Shown here in pieces: positions 55,815-56,901 of a stretch of DNA of 56,901 bases (within the stretch, counting starts at the first letter, position 1; each line of letters begins with the position of its first letter). Made by a program: the position numbers and the translations under genes. Source of the stretch: TMED14 sp041158165 (GTDB lineage: Bacteria; Bacteroidota; Bacteroidia; Flavobacteriales; Schleiferiaceae). The notes under the pieces were generated by a model that was not told the origin of the DNA, did not search any database, and saw nothing but the letters and a program-made list of their open reading frames with translations. The stretch is taken from positions 1-56,901 of the forward strand of contig JBEBBW010000007.1 of NCBI GenBank assembly GCA_041158165.1, in the 5' to 3' direction.

Positions 55815-56901
55815 CAACAGTTGTTTTTGCACACCCATCGCCTGGGGCCGCCCACGGCCAGCTAGCCACGCTGCTGAGCGCGTTTTGGGGTTGTAAGGTG
55901 CGTTTTGGTGCCGCGGCCACAGCAAGATCCTGGGACGATTCCGGATGGCTGGATGCGCCGAGTTTTGATGAACCTCCGGCAAGTGACGCGTTAGCGTGGA
56001 TTTGGTGGCGCACGCGCTATTGGGCGGCTGGACTTCCGGTCGACGCCCACGGGCGCCCACGAGGGTACAAGGCTGACCGATACCTTGGCGTCCCCGAGGC
56101 TGAGCTTCGCGCACGTTCTCTGGCTGTCGAGCTTGGCTTGTCGATTTCCCCCTTGGCGCGCCCCAAGCCGGTAGTTGTGGTTGACATTGACCATTTGTTT
56201 GCCTACCGAGGCCGTGGGCGCTTGGCGCACTGGGGTGGATTTTTTAAGGACGCACTTCGGGCCGACCTGCACGCCCTTCGGCAGCGTGCGTTTGGGCCAG
56301 ATCCCTTCTTTAGCCTCTCGCATTGGGCGGACTTTGCTCGACGGTATCCCAACTGCTCGCTTCAGTTTTTCGCACTGCTCGCAGGTCAAAAAGGTCCCTA
56401 CGATCGGGGGGTGCTTCCAAACGATCCGGAGGTTGCCGAGGCGCTGCGCACGCTGGCCATGCGTTTTGAGGTTGGGTCGCACTTATCGTACGCTAGCCAC
56501 GACCGGGTCGACGGCTTCCGCGAGGAACTACGGTTTTTGGACCGCATTTTGGGCGCACCAACACTGCGGCAACGCGTTCATTTTCTGAGGAATGCGGGCC
56601 AAGATGACCTCTTTGACTCCCTGGAAGCCCTGGGTGTTCGCGAGGACTGGTCCGATGAGTTTGCCGACGTTCCCGGTTTTCGTTCGGGATGGGCGAGTTC
56701 CTTCGCGGTTCGCGAGGGATTGGTTCAGGTTCCGGTTGCCGTGATGGACCAAAATGTACTTGACCGCAGCCCGCGCGAAGTGGCCGATCTGCTGCACGAG
56801 CTGCAGGAATCGGCTTGGTCCGTCGGAGCACCCCTCAGGGTTGGCACGCACTGGAGGATTTTTGGCCCACGGCCCGCAGCCGAGCGCAATGCCAAGGATT
56901 T
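55811..56901 (+). CDS. Polysaccharide deacetylase-like protein (DUF7033-type), 3' truncated by the window
   Basis: The frame starts at an ATG that overlaps the epimerase stop (ATGA) and stays open for 363 codons to the window end. It resembles the Bacteroidota polysaccharide deacetylase family with an N-terminal extra domain. The NodB-like part has VVVVDIDHLFAYRGRG (Asp pair), FFALLAG, EVGSHLSYASHD (His), RQRVHFL and an ADVPGFRSGWA strand, then VPVAVMDQNVL and LRVGTHW near the edge. Enzymes of this fold remove acetyl groups from polysaccharides; some members may be inactive, since not all metal ligands could be checked. Linked to WecB, it suggests the start of a surface-glycan locus. Confidence 0.8.
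   Translation, partial: MTTVVFAHPSPGAAHGQLATLLSAFWGCKVRFGAAATARSWDDSGWLDAPSFDEPPASDALAWIWWRTRYWAAGLPVDAHGRPRGYKADRYLGVPEAELRARSLAVELGLSISPLARPKPVVVVDIDHLFAYRGRGRLAHWGGFFKDALRADLHALRQRAFGPDPFFSLSHWADFARRYPNCSLQFFALLAGQKGPYDRGVLPNDPEVAEALRTLAMRFEVGSHLSYASHDRVDGFREELRFLDRILGAPTLRQRVHFLRNAGQDDLFDSLEALGVREDWSDEFADVPGFRSGWASSFAVREGLVQVPVAVMDQNVLDRSPREVADLLHELQESAWSVGAPLRVGTHWRIFGPRPAAERNAKD

Overview
The window comes from a member of the Bacteroidota, most likely a GC-rich marine-type Flavobacteriales. The evidence is a PorP/SprF protein of the type IX secretion system (T9SS) next to proteins with gliding-motility C-terminal (CHU_C) domains, a DUF4290 gene beside murA, DnaJ and MurA of the flavobacterial kind, a type I (mitochondrial-like) citrate synthase, an archaeal-type ProRS, TAnnTTTG promoter boxes, and no Shine-Dalgarno sequences in front of genes. 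No mobile element, integrase, CRISPR array or rRNA was seen. Nearly all of it is conserved chromosomal core.

Layout. 1-3598 (+): the end of a CHU_C protein, a PorP/SprF protein with an unusual coiled coil plus SPOR tail, and a second CHU_C adhesin-like protein. 3652-10311 (-): dnaJ, grpE, a TlpA-like thioredoxin, murA, DUF4290 and a PcrA/UvrD helicase. 10414-27350 (+): one 17-kb translation supercluster (str, S10, spc and alpha operons joined) from rpsL to rplQ, including fusA, secY, infA, rpmJ and rpoA, closed by a strong terminator. 27375-31123 (+): carA, eno and gltA. 31158-35240 (+): rpsA with a structured leader, then a Nif3-family gene and a coiled-coil protein with a cysteine-less zinc ribbon. 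35262-44393 (-): ten tightly packed, mostly overlapping genes (folE, cysS, yidD, lgt, DUF192, a BNR propeller, pepE, gpmI, map, a methyltransferase). 44444-45517 (+): a FabH-like synthase divergent from folE. 45603-51293 (-): a repeat-rich lipoprotein, a FadL-like outer-membrane protein and a large sortilin-like propeller. 51346-56901 (+): proS, an unknown gene coupled to it, tRNA-Glu, rpsT, radC, a WecB-type epimerase and a truncated polysaccharide-deacetylase-like gene that may begin a surface-glycan locus.

How it works together. Most genes serve ribosome assembly, translation, protein folding and export, central carbon metabolism and envelope building. The secreted or surface side consists of the T9SS-associated trio, the two beta-propeller proteins, the FadL-like protein with its lipoprotein, and the final glycan genes.

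Most notable observations: (1) a TAnnTTTG promoter box lies only 4-9 bases before the start codon of about ten genes, suggesting leaderless or nearly leaderless mRNAs; (2) PorP/SprF is joined to a SPOR domain; (3) a good promoter match (TTG-N19-TATATTTG) lies inside rplD; (4) rpsA has a structured leader; (5) several proteins lack zinc-binding cysteines; (6) a tRNA promoter is overlaid on an upstream terminator. No wholly new multi-gene system was recognised.
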